Assembly: GCA_035578905.1 (NCBI GenBank) | Contig: JAQJVL010000291.1 | Span: 310,001-374,000, forward strand | Length of the DNA: 64,000 bases | DNA from: Stictocephala bisonia | Lineage: Eukaryota > Arthropoda > Insecta > Hemiptera > Membracidae | Direction of reading: 5' to 3' | Part shown: one piece after another, positions 46,744-58,905 of the stretch | Layout of the letters: each line of letters begins with the position of its first letter | Numbering within the stretch: position 1 is the stretch's first letter | Translations under genes and position numbers: made by a program | Notes under the pieces: model-generated | What the model was told of the DNA's origin: nothing | The model's input: the letters and a program-made list of their open reading frames with translations, nothing else | Databases searched by the model: none

Positions 46744-47580
46744 TACAATCAAAAAATTCCCGGAATTGGTTGAAATATATTTATTGGACAAAGATAAAAA
46801 CGTGCAAATCCATTTTCCTTTAAAATACTCTCCTCCTACAACAATGCACTTTTCCATACGATCATACAGATGTTCAAAACACTTTTAATGCTTATTTTTT
46901 AAAAATGTATTTCAATAATTTTATCGCATTTTTCTGAGAGCTTTAACACGGGCAAATTGTTTTCACAATGTGAACAGGATGAAATTGGCCGGCATTGGGC
47001 CAGGCGAGTAGGGAGGGTGTTCTATCGTGGTAATGCGGAGCTTGACTAGGTAGTTACGTACTTAGAGGGATCGATGTGCAGGGGTATTGTCATGCAGCAA
47101 AATCCAATTGTTTTCTGCTAATTTTTCAGACCATTTCCTTCTAAAGACATCTCGTAAGCGCCTAAGAATATTTGTGTGGATACATTTACTTCATATGCTT
47201 CATTATACTTCATCAATCGCTATTCTTCAGTTTACATGGACAGTTTACCGAACTCGCTCAATGTTGTCGTCTGTGTTGAAGTCAAAGGCGTCCACTATGA
47301 GAGTCATCTTCAATGTTTATGCGACCTTCACGAAAGCGATTGTGGCATTCGTAAAATTGGCTTTTCTTCATCGCCTCAACTCCGTACGCAAGTCCAAACA
47401 TTTTAAGTGTCTTATAAGATGACTTTTGAGGTAAAATACAATAAACAAATACAAATAATTTGCAGAAATCTTTACATCACATGTTTCAAACGTTCCTTTC
47501 ATTTGTTAATAAACAAATCAAACTAAAACTTCTGTTAGTTTTCCAAAATATTCCAATTTCCTCGGGCTTTTTGTCATTTT
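46744..47580 (-). pseudogene. Mariner-like transposon relic
   Basis: Minus-strand transposase blocks are readable in shifting frames. YGVEAMKKSQFYECHNRF with a following 'EDDSHSGRL' comes from the N-terminal helix-turn-helix region. Then come 'TDDNIERVR', LLHDNTPAH (second catalytic Asp block), PYSPGPMPANF and a C-terminal KCIVVGGEYFKGKW. In mariner the last motif block normally reads YSPDLAPxD, and here the third Asp position is Asn. With stops and shifts, the enzyme is dead. The left terminus 'ggtacaatcaaaaaattccc' has a weak inverted counterpart near 47551-47577. Plus-strand frames at 47087-47422 are shadows. Confidence 0.85.
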
Positions 47581-49189
47581 TCTTTCCAGAAGAACATTCT
47601 ACGAAGAATTACGAAACTTAAAAAACATTAAGGAAAACTGTCAAGCCGTTGTCAAGTGATGGAATGACAACGAATTTCAGGTACTCATTTATTATATATT
47701 AAGATTATCTTTCATTACGGAAATACATGGGCAGAGACTTTAACGCGTGGATTGTCAAAAGTCGTACAGGTTGTAATGTGTTTCTCCATATTTTTGAGAG
47801 AAAATAACAAATTGTGTGAGAATTATTTTATTAAATAGTTTATATTCTCATTCCCACTTCTCAATTAGTATAAATATGCACTGTTGTGGTGTTTCCTTTC
47901 CTTAAAATGTTAATTTACTTGTAAATAATATCTTGCGAATTCAAAAAGCGAAACTTGATAAAAGTTATTATAAAACGTCATTGCTTAACCGTGTATTTGT
48001 TTGACAGATAAAAGTAGAGACAGCTTACTTTTTTCTTACTAATATAAAGCAAATTATATTAGGGATGGCCAGTTTATGGAAATGTAGATAATTCAGAAGG
48101 CTTGTAATAGGCAATACATGCCAAAAACGTGTCTCTACTGTCACAATGGTGATCCAGCTAATGGCAAGACCCCTCCAAAAACCATAATGCAGAGTCATTC
48201 TCTACAAAGACCTCACTTCCGATCACATCACAACCATAGTTAGCAGTGTTGTATTGTTCCCACCATGGTGTAGACGGCCTATCCAGTGTTATATCACCAC
48301 CACTAACATGTGGGAAAGTGGTCCTAGTTACACAACTGTCCGCTTGGCGCGCTCTTGTCTATTGCGGGTGCGACGCCGACGCACTGTGGTGTGTTTGACC
48401 TTCTTCTTCTTCACGCTATACGGCTCCTCTCTTCCTCTTTTATTGGCCGGTTTACGTAATACTGATGCATTTACGGTGCTTTGTTATCTAGTCACCGTAG
48501 CAGCGATACACAAGCGGTCCCCCCTTAACCTTACCTGGGTTTATGGTCCCGCATCCTTTATGTGTTTGTATATTTAAGTGCACTTAACATCACTTTCGTC
48601 CTTGAAGTCAACCTTTAGATGTTAAGTTATCTTACAATCTTGAAAATCGTCTACTGCTATTGGTAATTTAAATTCCAGAGAAACGACATAGGCTCAAGAT
48701 ATGGTTGGCAATGGTATATTTATTTTAAAAATATTAGCAATAATGCATGTAAGATTTGAAAACTTTGTTTACAAGCTTAATCCACTCAACCCAAAGTAAT
48801 GTTGGGACAATCCGTTTAATTCCTAATTGTTTGCCTCACCATGGTTTAAATCGCTTTCCTCCCATCAATTCTGATCTTGAGATTATCTATCCTATCTCAC
48901 TTATTTAATTTTAACTTCGTTATTTAACAAGCATATTTTGTTTTTAAAGCTCATTGATGTTATCTCAGCGGTTAAAAAACTCATTTTTTAATGGATGATT
49001 AGTATCATAACGAATTTGGGGATATGTTCTAGTATAACAATTAATATAAAAAGATATATAGGCTTCATCAAACTTAACTGATAAGACAAGTTCGTTGATA
49101 ACACATATAGGACAAATAAAATGTCATGACACAAATGTTCTTTGCCACAGACACCTCCATCAGACGGTTGGAAAGGCTAGATCATTATA
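47581..49189. other. No gene supported; GC-richer patch 48240-48560
   Basis: A 107-codon plus-strand frame (48254-48577) lies in a GC-richer patch. It has one hydrophobic stretch but no recognisable domain or splice context. It could be an unrecognised exon or transposon piece. Confidence 0.35.
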
Positions 49190-49250
49190 TGACGTGAAAC
49201 ATGTCGTGATGTAACGTGCGTGTAAACAGTTAGTGGACTTGTCGTCTCAG
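49190..49250 (+). other. Possible 5' UTR exon of the lectin-like gene
   Basis: The sequence ends in a perfect donor ctcag|gtaagt (GT at 49251). It lies 1.64 kb upstream of the acceptor at 50889, on the same strand, and the next exon has its ATG three bases after that acceptor. That requires an upstream non-coding exon. The left boundary is arbitrary. Confidence 0.3.
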
Positions 49251-49595
49251 GTAAGTGTACTGATCTCTACTTTTGAGTCAATGAACTGATGTGTGACTCA
49301 TTAAACACTTACAACACTTCTTTGTTCAACCCTTTGACTGAGCTGGCCATGAGAGAAGCGGCCTTCTCTCAAAGCGACACCGGCTCTATTCATTGATTAC
49401 CTTCCTCATATATTTACCGTCGTGGCAAAATGGAGCTTTACAGAAAACTGTCTTTTAAACTGAAAATGATAATGAGCTGGAATTAATGGAAAACGTGGAA
49501 TGATGACTACTGCCCCTGGCCACAAAAACCATTGTTGACTTTTTTTTAGCAACACATTAATTTTCAGGACTAGTGCCGATGTAAAAGCTTAGGTG

Positions 49596-49844
49596 CTACC
49601 ACGTTTCGTAGTAATGTTTTTGGTGAACATTATTAAATGTGAGTGCCCGAAGTATGAAGCGTGCGTAAGAACTGAACTGGGCAGTGATCCGCCTCGTCTT
49701 TATCCATCTCAGAGTACAACAATTGACAATATCAGTTGGCAGTTTTTTCCAATAATAAGTTATTGATACTTGCAGCAGAGCTATCTTTAGCGTAAGAATA
49801 ACCATTTCTTCAAACCAACAAAACTCTTTCAGATGAAAATTGTT
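49596..49844 (-). pseudogene. Possible retroelement RT C-terminal fragment
   Basis: The minus-strand frame ending at 49596 contains 'WKKLPTDIVNCCTLRWIK'. This resembles the 'WN.LP..iv...tl..FK' segment close to the end of LINE-type RTs. The rest is unrecognised. The frame extends into the R2 repeat at its N-terminal side. Confidence 0.4.
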
Positions 49845-50315
49845 TCTATAATTGGGCCAGATAGTAAGCTGCGTGTTATATTTAGCGCATGTAGGGGTTC
49901 CAGCAGCAGAGGGAAATCTTTCCACCGATGCGCTCCCTTACTTCACAGACGTGGTTAGTGAAAACAAACAATGTAATGAACTATAAAACTATTTGTTTAG
50001 TTGCTATTTTATTGTTTACATTATTACTCATTGCTTTATTGCTATTATTATTTGTATACTAAATAATGATTTTGATTCGTTGGTGTTAATGAAACCAACC
50101 AATGGTCATTGTTGCTAATGAAGTAATTGGCGGGGCTTGCTATTGCGCTACCAGCACGTGGCCTTCCGTCATCGTGGTTGTTATGACACTATTTCAATAT
50201 AATTACATAGAGGGAGAAGAGTAATTCTCTACCTCACTTGCACCCCACAGTGTATCGTGCGTTGAAAAGATCGTTTTTTACACGCCCTATGTAGAGTCTG
50301 GGGGTTTACAGCTGA
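49845..50315 (+). repeat. R2 dispersed repeat, copy 2
   Basis: It matches 30110-30640 in the same orientation ('gcatgtaggggttccagcag', 'tactaaataatgattt', 'aaaccaaccaatgg', 'ggggcttgctattgcgct', 'gagggagaagagta'). It lies inside the proposed first intron of the lectin-like gene. Confidence 0.8.
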
Positions 50316-50889
50316 TTCTTAAAAATCTCATAAAATGCCATCTATGCCTTTCGTAATTTTTTTTACATTTTCTTCAGGTGCAATGTAAATATTAATAAGG
50401 TAAATTTCCAAAACCCGTAGATCATATGTAGATCTCGAAAAGTGACCTTGAAAATCTGTCTGTCTTTGTTTATCTTATTAAGTTCGTCTTGAGATTAAAG
50501 ATGAACTCGCGTACTGATAACGAAATAGACATTCTGTTACTGTAACAAAGCAGTGGATTTACTGAACTGACCTTAGACCAAACCCTGCGACTACAAACCA
50601 ATGAGTACACATCTATAGTGTTTATAGAGAATTTAAGTAAAGTTTCGGTGCTCGATGTCATATCATTTTTTAAATACAATAACAATGAGTGGGTCTTGTT
50701 GAGAAAGCCCTAGTATGTAAGCATATTCAGACATATTGTTATAAAATCAGTCAAAGGCCACAGAGTAAAATTCATCGTGTAACTATAGATCCTCCGGATA
50801 CCCTGACCACCGGACTTTGCTCTTTCTTAGGATAAACAGAGTATCGTTTAGAAGAGGCATGTGTTTTAACCAGATAACTGTTTTTCCAG
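50316..50889. other. No separate gene; proposed intron
   Basis: No supported coding feature. It ends in the polypyrimidine acceptor tttttccag immediately before the next exon. Confidence 0.4.
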
Positions 50890-51028
50890 AAGATGCTGAG
50901 AGAAGGAGTGCTGGTGGCGTTGATGGTGGTGGTGGCTTCAGTATCTTCAGCTATCAATGAGATAAAACCCAGACAGACCAAACCCGGAAGGTTCCTCTCA
51001 CTTCCTGTACCCCAGAAGTGCAGTCAGA
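50890..51028 (+). CDS. First coding exon, secreted C-type-lectin-like protein
   Basis: The exon lies between a polypyrimidine acceptor (tttttccag, to 50889) and a consensus donor (caga|gtaagt, GT at 51029). The ATG is at 50893, and 45 complete codons plus one base (phase 1) follow. Residues 1-20 form a signal peptide: a charged start, the hydrophobic core GVLVALMVVVASVSSA, and a small-residue cleavage site after Ala20. The mature start is basic and contains KPGRFLSLPVPQKC, which I associate with the N-terminus of conserved insect secreted C-type lectins (Clect27-like). That link is from memory and unverified. The GC-rich, stop-free exon stands out from AT-rich introns. The sugar-binding domain would be in later exons, none recognised before 64000. 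That it is a coding exon is much surer than its family. Confidence 0.75.
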
Positions 51029-54000
51029 GTAAGTACCTTTGAAGAGTAAAATTGATTTGAGACTATCAAAATAGGTAGAAGAGAAGTATTATTTTTATCA
51101 CTAAGAACAATGATAACATTTGAAGTAAGGTCTACTGAACAATATTGACACATGTTTAGAGGTTGTGGTAAAAAAGTTTATTAGTTTGTTAATAGTTTTA
51201 AAGAACTTTTTGGTTCTGATTGAGATATTTTGGCTCCGTAAAGTTTGTGATTTTCGTTTTATGAGAAAGTTTTACATTTAAAATCAGTAACAAAAAAGTC
51301 AATATTTGTCTATTGTGCTTACAGCACTTCTTTATCGCTGTGCAATATGTGCTCTAACTATAAAGTGTGTATAGAGTTTTACTGCATAATAAATTGTTGA
51401 AATCTGTTTGTATGTAAGTTTTCTAAACACTTCCTCACTAACTCTATTAAGTGCAGAAAGAGAGCTGTTCTCGTGAAGCAGGTGACCCAAACATAAACAT
51501 CAATCATTAGTTTACTAAATGAAATGACAAACCCTCTACAATTCTCTGAAAATGTCCCCTTCGAGAACTCTGAGGGAGTACACCCTGATTTCCCGCAACC
51601 TCTTATTCCTCACGTGTCTCAATCACGTGATTTGCAGACTTCCTGCAGTCTGATGTGAGTGCCCGCATGACATCACCCAAATTATCTCTTACTCAACCAC
51701 CTCCGAGGCCTTCATCGTTCCATCCTAGGTTTACGTTTTAATCGCAGCAATTACCCGTGGCTCGTAGACCGGCCTCAAGGTCGATCTTCTATTTATGAGA
51801 GGATGACAGACATTCTATCGCCAGATTATTCCTTGTGCACTGGTGATGGGGTTTTTAATGTGGCTGTTTACCTTGACTCCATGTCCTAATGTGTTCTTCC
51901 GCGTTCGTGGCCCATGTCTGTCTGTTACTTAAGTAATCTGACAAGTGCATTATTTAATTTCAATATATTTTTTTCCAACCAGATTGTGTTACAATATGTA
52001 ATACTAAAGACAGTAGTGTCTAGTGGACTGGGATATTGAATTATAATGATATTTAAATTACTTGAGTAACTAGTTGGTAATATTCTGAAATATCCGATAT
52101 TATTTAGGGTACAAAAGACAGTGAAGTAAACTTAAAACAATCTTTCAGTATTCATTATCACCACTAATTAAGGCATCTGCATATAGAGACTATGCTCTCT
52201 TGTCGGATCTTGAATCCGTCGTACACAAGCTCTTCAGTATGATGCCCAGTCCATCATTTTACATGTTAAGATAATTTTTATTTATATATATTCCTTTTAT
52301 ATATACAGTTTATATAATACATGTAAAATATATATTGTGGAAGTGCTTTGGAGCACTTACAAACCACACAAAATGTTCCTTAATTAATACGGTTAAGCTA
52401 TTTCTACTCTGGCCAGTCAAACTAGGTGACATATGTTATATATTTATATAACCTAATTTTATTTTGCTATATCTATGTAATTAAAGTTTCTATAGGATAA
52501 ATGTAGGAATGGACAGTATACATAAATTGAAAACTGTATATTTGTTATTTGTGATTTAATTTTAACGTAAGGCTATTTTCTGCATAAGTCATTATGTATT
52601 ATTTTCATTACTAAAGGATATTTGAACAATTTAGAGTAACATGCGACATACCCGGAAAATCAACTATTGATAAACATGCGTGCCCTACAAACACATTTAA
52701 AAAAAAATAATTTGATAAAAGAAGTAAATTGCCATAATTATTTAGATGCTTATAAAATTATTGAAATTAAGAAATGTGCAGAAATCCCTTTTGAAAATTA
52801 AACTTGACCCATTAAAAATTCGCCCTTATTAAATTTTTACATTTGAAATACTATTCCAATTAAAAATTTTGTTTTATTGTTGTTTTTTATGTCGTAGGCG
52901 CTATCATATTAATTTATTAATTTTTAAAATTTATTTAACTGTAATATTTTTAAAATTTGTTTCATTGGTGGGTAAATGTTTATTATTTTGCATCAGTTGT
53001 GTTTGGTATAATGGTGTTCTTGGATAACGAAAGGCTTTAGCAAATAAAAATTTTAACTATTAACATTTTTAGGACTATTTATTTTAAAATTATATAATAA
53101 GACTTTTATGAGAATTATAAAAAAAGATTACTATGGATACTAGGCCTACTACTTATGTCCCAATATGCTTGAACACGTATTACAAACACTGTAAAGTCAA
53201 GTCAACAACTGTCCCTAAACGTTGCTCAATATTAAGTCGTTATATTAAGAGCTCTTCTCGGTGGTTTATGTCAAAAGTGTCGTCAGATTCGACGACGTGG
53301 GTTATGTCCTCACCATAGTTGTTGCTGGTAATATTAGCGTGTGGCAGGAGGGTCGTCGTGCTCGCTGTAATGACAGTTGGCGACACTGTTGTAAGGCAGT
53401 GGGGCAACAGCTGTTCTTACTGTCTACAAACAGTACAAACACCTAAATGACACATAAAGTATGTTTAGTACAGTAAATATGTTGGGTAACTAACGAAGAA
53501 AAACTGCATTTTGTAAAATACTTTCCTTGCTTGTGGGATACAAAATTATATCTACCATAAAATTAATAACGTTTGTTGTTCTATGAGAAAATAACATTAA
53601 ACAATTGAACGTAATAAGGCACTAATTCATTATAATACAAGTCTAAACTGTAAAAATAGTATGGTGAATTTTATTCCTTAGTGAACCTCTCTGCTTCGAA
53701 CAAAGTTAACTTGGTTTACCGAAATAGATTATCATAATATTTTGTACATTTTGTTCACATTTACTAAAAATAATGAACTGCCTCACATTTGAGGTAACCA
53801 TAAAGATTCAGTACAATAAAATTGTAATATGTTTTATAAAATAAATGGTGGCTCAAAATATTCTGATAAATTTGTGTTTCTAACGTTCACTGTTTTTCTA
53901 CCAACACGTAATATTGGAAACTAAGAAGCTAAAAAAATGATTAAAGTTGTAAATATTAACAGTACTTTTTATTAATATATAAATAATGAGAAAATGGACA

Positions 54001-54482
54001 TTCCACAACTATTTTAGAAAAAATTAAAATTTAAATGAAACAAATTGTATTTTGGCAACAATAACAAACGTTAAAAGGTTTTTTGCTGGTATTGGATTGT
54101 TTATGTTTGATTGCTGGTATTGGGGACTTTAACGGAGATTTCTACTGCTTCAAGTGTTGTTTGAAGGGTACAAAAACCTTCAAGTTGTGTTCATAAACTA
54201 AACACGACTTTTCAACAGGTATACCATTTTTGAGGGTTTAGTCATGTGTCGTAGTCAGGCGTACTTTAGTCTACGTTAGAAATTAACTTGTTATAACCGT
54301 CATATAAAACACAAAATTGTATACCAAACAAAAAAATACTTGAAGGATTGTTTATAACAAATGTACCAATCACCAACAAAAAATAACTTGGTTTTATATT
54401 GAAACAATCATGTTCAAATAACTTAAAGTAACAATAACAAAACTATAACAAACCTTCATAAAATAATTGATGACACTTTACA
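51029..54482. other. No gene recognised; proposed intron and intergenic DNA
   Basis: A GC-richer segment at 51540-51900 and two overlapping 61-codon frames at 53133-53446 were examined. None shows lectin motifs, a clear exon with both splice sites, or a known domain. Confidence 0.4.
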
Positions 54483-54977
54483 CTATGGATTCATTATGGA
54501 CCTTCTCGATAAGTCATCTGATAAGAGAAAGCTCCTGACCTTTGGGCAGTTGGCAGGTGCTATACTGCCAGAGTTGAAGGCTATTTGCGTAAGGAGTTGT
54601 CGCAATAGTGGTTCAGAAGACATCGTGTACGCGTTGGCAAAGACATAGTAAATACCCCCAAGACAACAACAAGTAGCCAACATGCCAGGAGTGCAGGTCT
54701 GCACAGTGTGACAAAATAATCGAGAACTTCCGGACCACATAATTGGCCAGGTCGAGTGAGAACAGATCCGGAAGTTATTTGGACTGACAGTAAGGGCCTG
54801 AATACCAGTTTTGATCAACTGGATTGGAGACGGATTATCGAGTTCAGCTTTGCTAGTCGTTGTAAAGCGGATTGAGGATTGAGCATTTTTTAACACTATG
54901 AACGAAACCAAAAGACAATTTAATTCACATAAATGGTAAAATAATCTCGATTGAAGATACAGTGTCTTAACATTCAA
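54483..54977 (-). CDS. Unrecognised 164-codon open frame, doubtful
   Basis: This is the longest ATG-started frame outside tandem repeats. The peptide is Ser/Leu/Thr-rich with several Cys. It has a possible hydrophobic stretch near residues 13-30 and a second around 100-115. I recognise no family, no polyadenylation signal and no splice sites. The plus strand of the same GC-richer patch also has a 50-codon ATG frame (54491-54643), so only one, or neither, can be real. It could be an exon of an unknown gene or a chance frame. Confidence 0.2.
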   Translation of the reverse strand: MNVKTLYLQSRLFYHLCELNCLLVSFIVLKNAQSSIRFTTTSKAELDNPSPIQLIKTGIQALTVSPNNFRICSHSTWPIMWSGSSRLFCHTVQTCTPGMLATCCCLGGIYYVFANAYTMSSEPLLRQLLTQIAFNSGSIAPANCPKVRSFLLSDDLSRRSIMNP

Positions 54978-57900
54978 GCATTCACAGTAGACCTACTTGA
55001 AATGATTATCAGAAAATAAAATGTTCTATATTTATCACGAATGTATATTCTCATTTTCAATAATATTCTTCTTCTCTCTTATAATTTTTACTCCTAGTCA
55101 CTCCTCCCCACATAAATTAATAAGAAAAATGTGGAATTATAAGTACACACAAGTAAACAATTTCTGAAGTTGGGTTATTTCATTTAGAATGTTCGAACTC
55201 CAAGTGAAATACATACACACTGTCTTAATTCCTTCCTGCATTCTCTTATTTGTAACCTGGGTCTGTTGGTCTAATAGGCGTAAAGAAAGTTTATATCGCA
55301 AATCAATTGTATATGTTTACAACGAGATAGGGGAAAGTCGTTTAAATTAATCACTTCCGACCGATTACGGCGTGACACAAGGCAGTACTCTCGGTCTCAT
55401 TTTATTCTTGTCACGTGACTTTGAAACCAGGTTCAGGAAGTCAACATTCCTTTCTTTTAAGGAAGGTACGCCTAATTTGTACACTATACAGGTACTATTA
55501 AACGGGATATACTCGTACTAGTACGCGATCACTCGGCAGTGTTTAATCTATGTACAATAGTTTAGTAAACATTAGACTTCGTTTCCGTGTTCCATAACTC
55601 AATATGTAACATTCTGTCCAAGTGCTGTCGTGGCTTATATATACAAAATACCTTACATTACAGTGGTCATTGCGTACAGACAAGTAGCGCAACACCACTT
55701 TGAAGAGGAAGTAATATACTATGTATAATAAATAAATATATTATTATATATTTCATAGTTGACATATTCATATAAAATTTAATGACAATCAGTAATAATT
55801 GTGTCTAGATGCAGTTATGATAAAAAATGTTGAAATTCAAACAGCCGATTAAGAAATCTTCGGGAATAAGACATGTTGTAAAAGCAGTTATGAAGCTAAG
55901 TATTTGATTAAAGAAATACAAAATTATCTTGTAATATCATATTATTAACATAACCATTATGTAACAACAAATAACTCTTAGAACAGAACTGGGTACAATA
56001 CATCGAATTCACACTCGAATATCACTGCTAGGGAAGGTTAACCAGTCGCCATTTCTGATAGCGTGGTTCTTTTGACTTGAAACTTATGGCGTCTTATTCA
56101 GAAAAAATAGGCTTTCAAATGATGGGCAACTCGTCATAACCTTTCATTTAAACTATTAACGATATCCTCCAGGGGCTCTCCCCTCTAAGTAAAAAATTAT
56201 AAACTGCATCAAAAATAGAAAAAAAGTTCAACAGAGTTATACTAAATATCGATTATTTATCTAGACTCATTTAAGAAAAATGGTGGTTGTTTCATACTTG
56301 TTCAACACTCTGTGTATAGTTCTCCTTTTATATACCACAGTTGTATCTAATTTTCAATTTAATTTTAGAGACTTTTATTATTGAGCTAATGGCTTATGTA
56401 GTTGTAATGTATTTTAACCAATAGTCAAAAACAAAACTGTACAGGTTTTGTAAAGTTTTGGAATGAAAATAACAAGCTATAATGTACAATAAGCCAACTT
56501 ATATCAAGCCTACATTTAAACTTTGTTTTCCTATATATACTAGTAAATAATACTTTTTTATATACAAAGCAATGAGTTTATGTTCTAATCCGCTTGTCAA
56601 GTCCTCTGTTGGTGCAACCTCAAATCTGCATTTGAACGTTTGTCAGCTTCAAATTGGTGACAACCGGTCTTAAAAACTCTATTCTGGCCTTTGACACACT
56701 ATCTGCCTCTGGAGAAAGCGGGCTTTGTCTAGGCGTGCCTTATAGGCGATTACTCACTTCATTCTGCCCTGTCCCTACGTATTGTCATTCCTGAGCAACT
56801 GTAAGAGGTATTGGCGAATTGACTGCCATGTGTCCATTACAATTCTGCATTCACACTCCATGTTTGTGCATTTCATTTGACGTTTTAGCGCTACTAGCCA
56901 TCCCGCCAGCACTCTGCAAAATGACTCGTGCGATGTAACCTACTACATTTGTTAACTAATTTATCACTAAATAATTTTTTTCACAACAAATAATAATAAT
57001 AATAATAATAGTTCGTATCTTTGTGCGTAGGAACTGTATGAACGTGTTTTTGTATTAATTTATTAGCATTTCTTTAGGAGTTCTTCCTTTAAAGTAACAT
57101 TCTGCAATCTACACTGCTGGTGCAATAAAGTAATGCATTCCTATGCACCAAATAATCATAAACAAACAGACATGAAACAAACAATCATAAAATGATAATG
57201 GGCTTAAAAAGGTCTTAGCTGTATAGACGTTAAAATACTAACATGTGGAACTTTTAGTTACCGTGTTAATACGTTATTGGCGTATTAACAAACATTAAAC
57301 TGTTTTTAATCGTGCAACGTTTAGTGATAATCATGCAAATGTTTGGTCTGTTGCGCCGTGAATCATGAAAGAGCAATATAGCAACATATATGTGCTGCGG
57401 TTATTGCCTATACATAAGATGGCGCGGCGTTTGTTTTTCAGTGGTTACCATTTTGAATTGGAAGTGTATACAAATTTTTGTTAAACTTCGTAGTTAACTT
57501 TTCTTATCAAGAGCCTGTATAACACGTTTTATTATGATTTCCGAACAAATGAGTGTAACCATATTGAAATTAAAAATAAAAAACTTACGTAATGCTCAAG
57601 TCTCATATGAAACCCGGAATAACTATGTGCTTGATCCAATTAATTGGTTAATTTTTCGAATATTAACGCACATTGACATAATCAAACTTAGTAAGAATTA
57701 TTACTCGTGAAAATGTGTTTTTCTGAGTGAAAGTCCAACTCAATCTCACTTTACTTGACTTATTTATTTCACTTAACTGTCTATTACTCAGGAACTACTT
57801 GACGTTCAACGTTCGTCTAAGAACACTCAGAGAAGTACCAGCACTTACTCTCCCGTGATCATGAGGGTGGTTCGGGGGCGAAGCTATTATGTACGAAACG

Positions 57901-58354
57901 ACTGCTCCCTGCATGTGAGTCATCAGCCCAGCACGATACTCGGTGCTGTTCGTGTAGGATGGCTCTGACTGCCCTATTGGGCAATGCCGACTACAACGTC
58001 AACCTTTACTCCACTGATTTGATCTAATTGGAGTCACGTCTTGCATAGGTCATTTCTAGATAGCATGGCACAACAGAAAACGCAAATGTTGAAGAATAAC
58101 ATTGCATGTGTATTCCTTTCTGCATTTTTCAGTTATTGAAATGTAGATACATTTTAAACCGTTTCTTCATTGTTATTCACAAAGTTCTTTCCTACACAAA
58201 AATGCAATGATAATTATTCAGCAGATCTACATTTACAATTGTACAACTGAATTGTACGATCATGAAATATAAAAAACAGGGTAAATAAATGGCGCCAGGC
58301 AACTGGCACAAACGTTCTCCCTTCCAAGAAATGTACAGACGAAACACTTCTATA
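54978..58354. other. No gene seen
   Basis: AT-rich sequence with an (aat)n tract at about 56991-57010. GC-richer patches at 56640-56940 and 57850-58030 contain no recognisable coding or RNA feature. Confidence 0.5.
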
Positions 58355-58905
58355 TCTATAAAATCCAATGTATGTTTGTCTGTCCTTTATGTGCTACCAA
58401 ACCGTCCAGCCGATCGCCATTAACTTGGGGAAGTTGTTCTATATACGCCAGGGAAGGTTTATGTCTTATTCCCGTTTCTTTAATCCCTCAGGGCTCCGTC
58501 CCTTGGACTTCTAAAGTTTCAATGTTAATCAAATAGCTGGATGCATGAAGGTATAATAAGTCAAATATAAAAAGAATATCAGCTGTGGGTTTTAAATATG
58601 TCTAAATTAAATTAAACCATGAGTTAATTTTTTTAACTGTTTATATTTTTATGTTTTGATTTCTTGTGAAGCTATATTAATTGATTTATTTATTTTATTA
58701 ACAGCTGTTAAATAAAAACAAATAGAATAAAATTGTGGTAGGCAAAATTTTCAAAATTATTAAAAATAATTGACTACAGTAGTAAACTACACAAAACATC
58801 AGCTGTTGTAAATTGGATACTGTATAAACTGAAAGGTTGCTGCACATTTCAATGATACAATCAAAACTCAATATTATGACCGGCGAAGCGGTCGGGTACA
58901 GCTAG
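58355..58905 (+). mobile_element. Non-autonomous Helitron-like element
   Basis: The 5' end fits the Helitron start: A|TCTATAAAATCC followed by 'tgtatgtttgtctgtcc'. The 3' end has the hairpin gaccg-gcgaag-cggtc, then 'gggtacag', then CTAG|T (58902-58905), which is the CTRR terminus with insertion between A and T. No Rep/helicase coding sequence is present, so it would move only in trans. An alternative 5' TC is at 58349. Confidence 0.75.

Noticed and set aside
47087..47422. Plus-strand open frames of 76-111 codons
   Set aside because: They are shadows of the mariner transposase relic, which reads on the minus strand.
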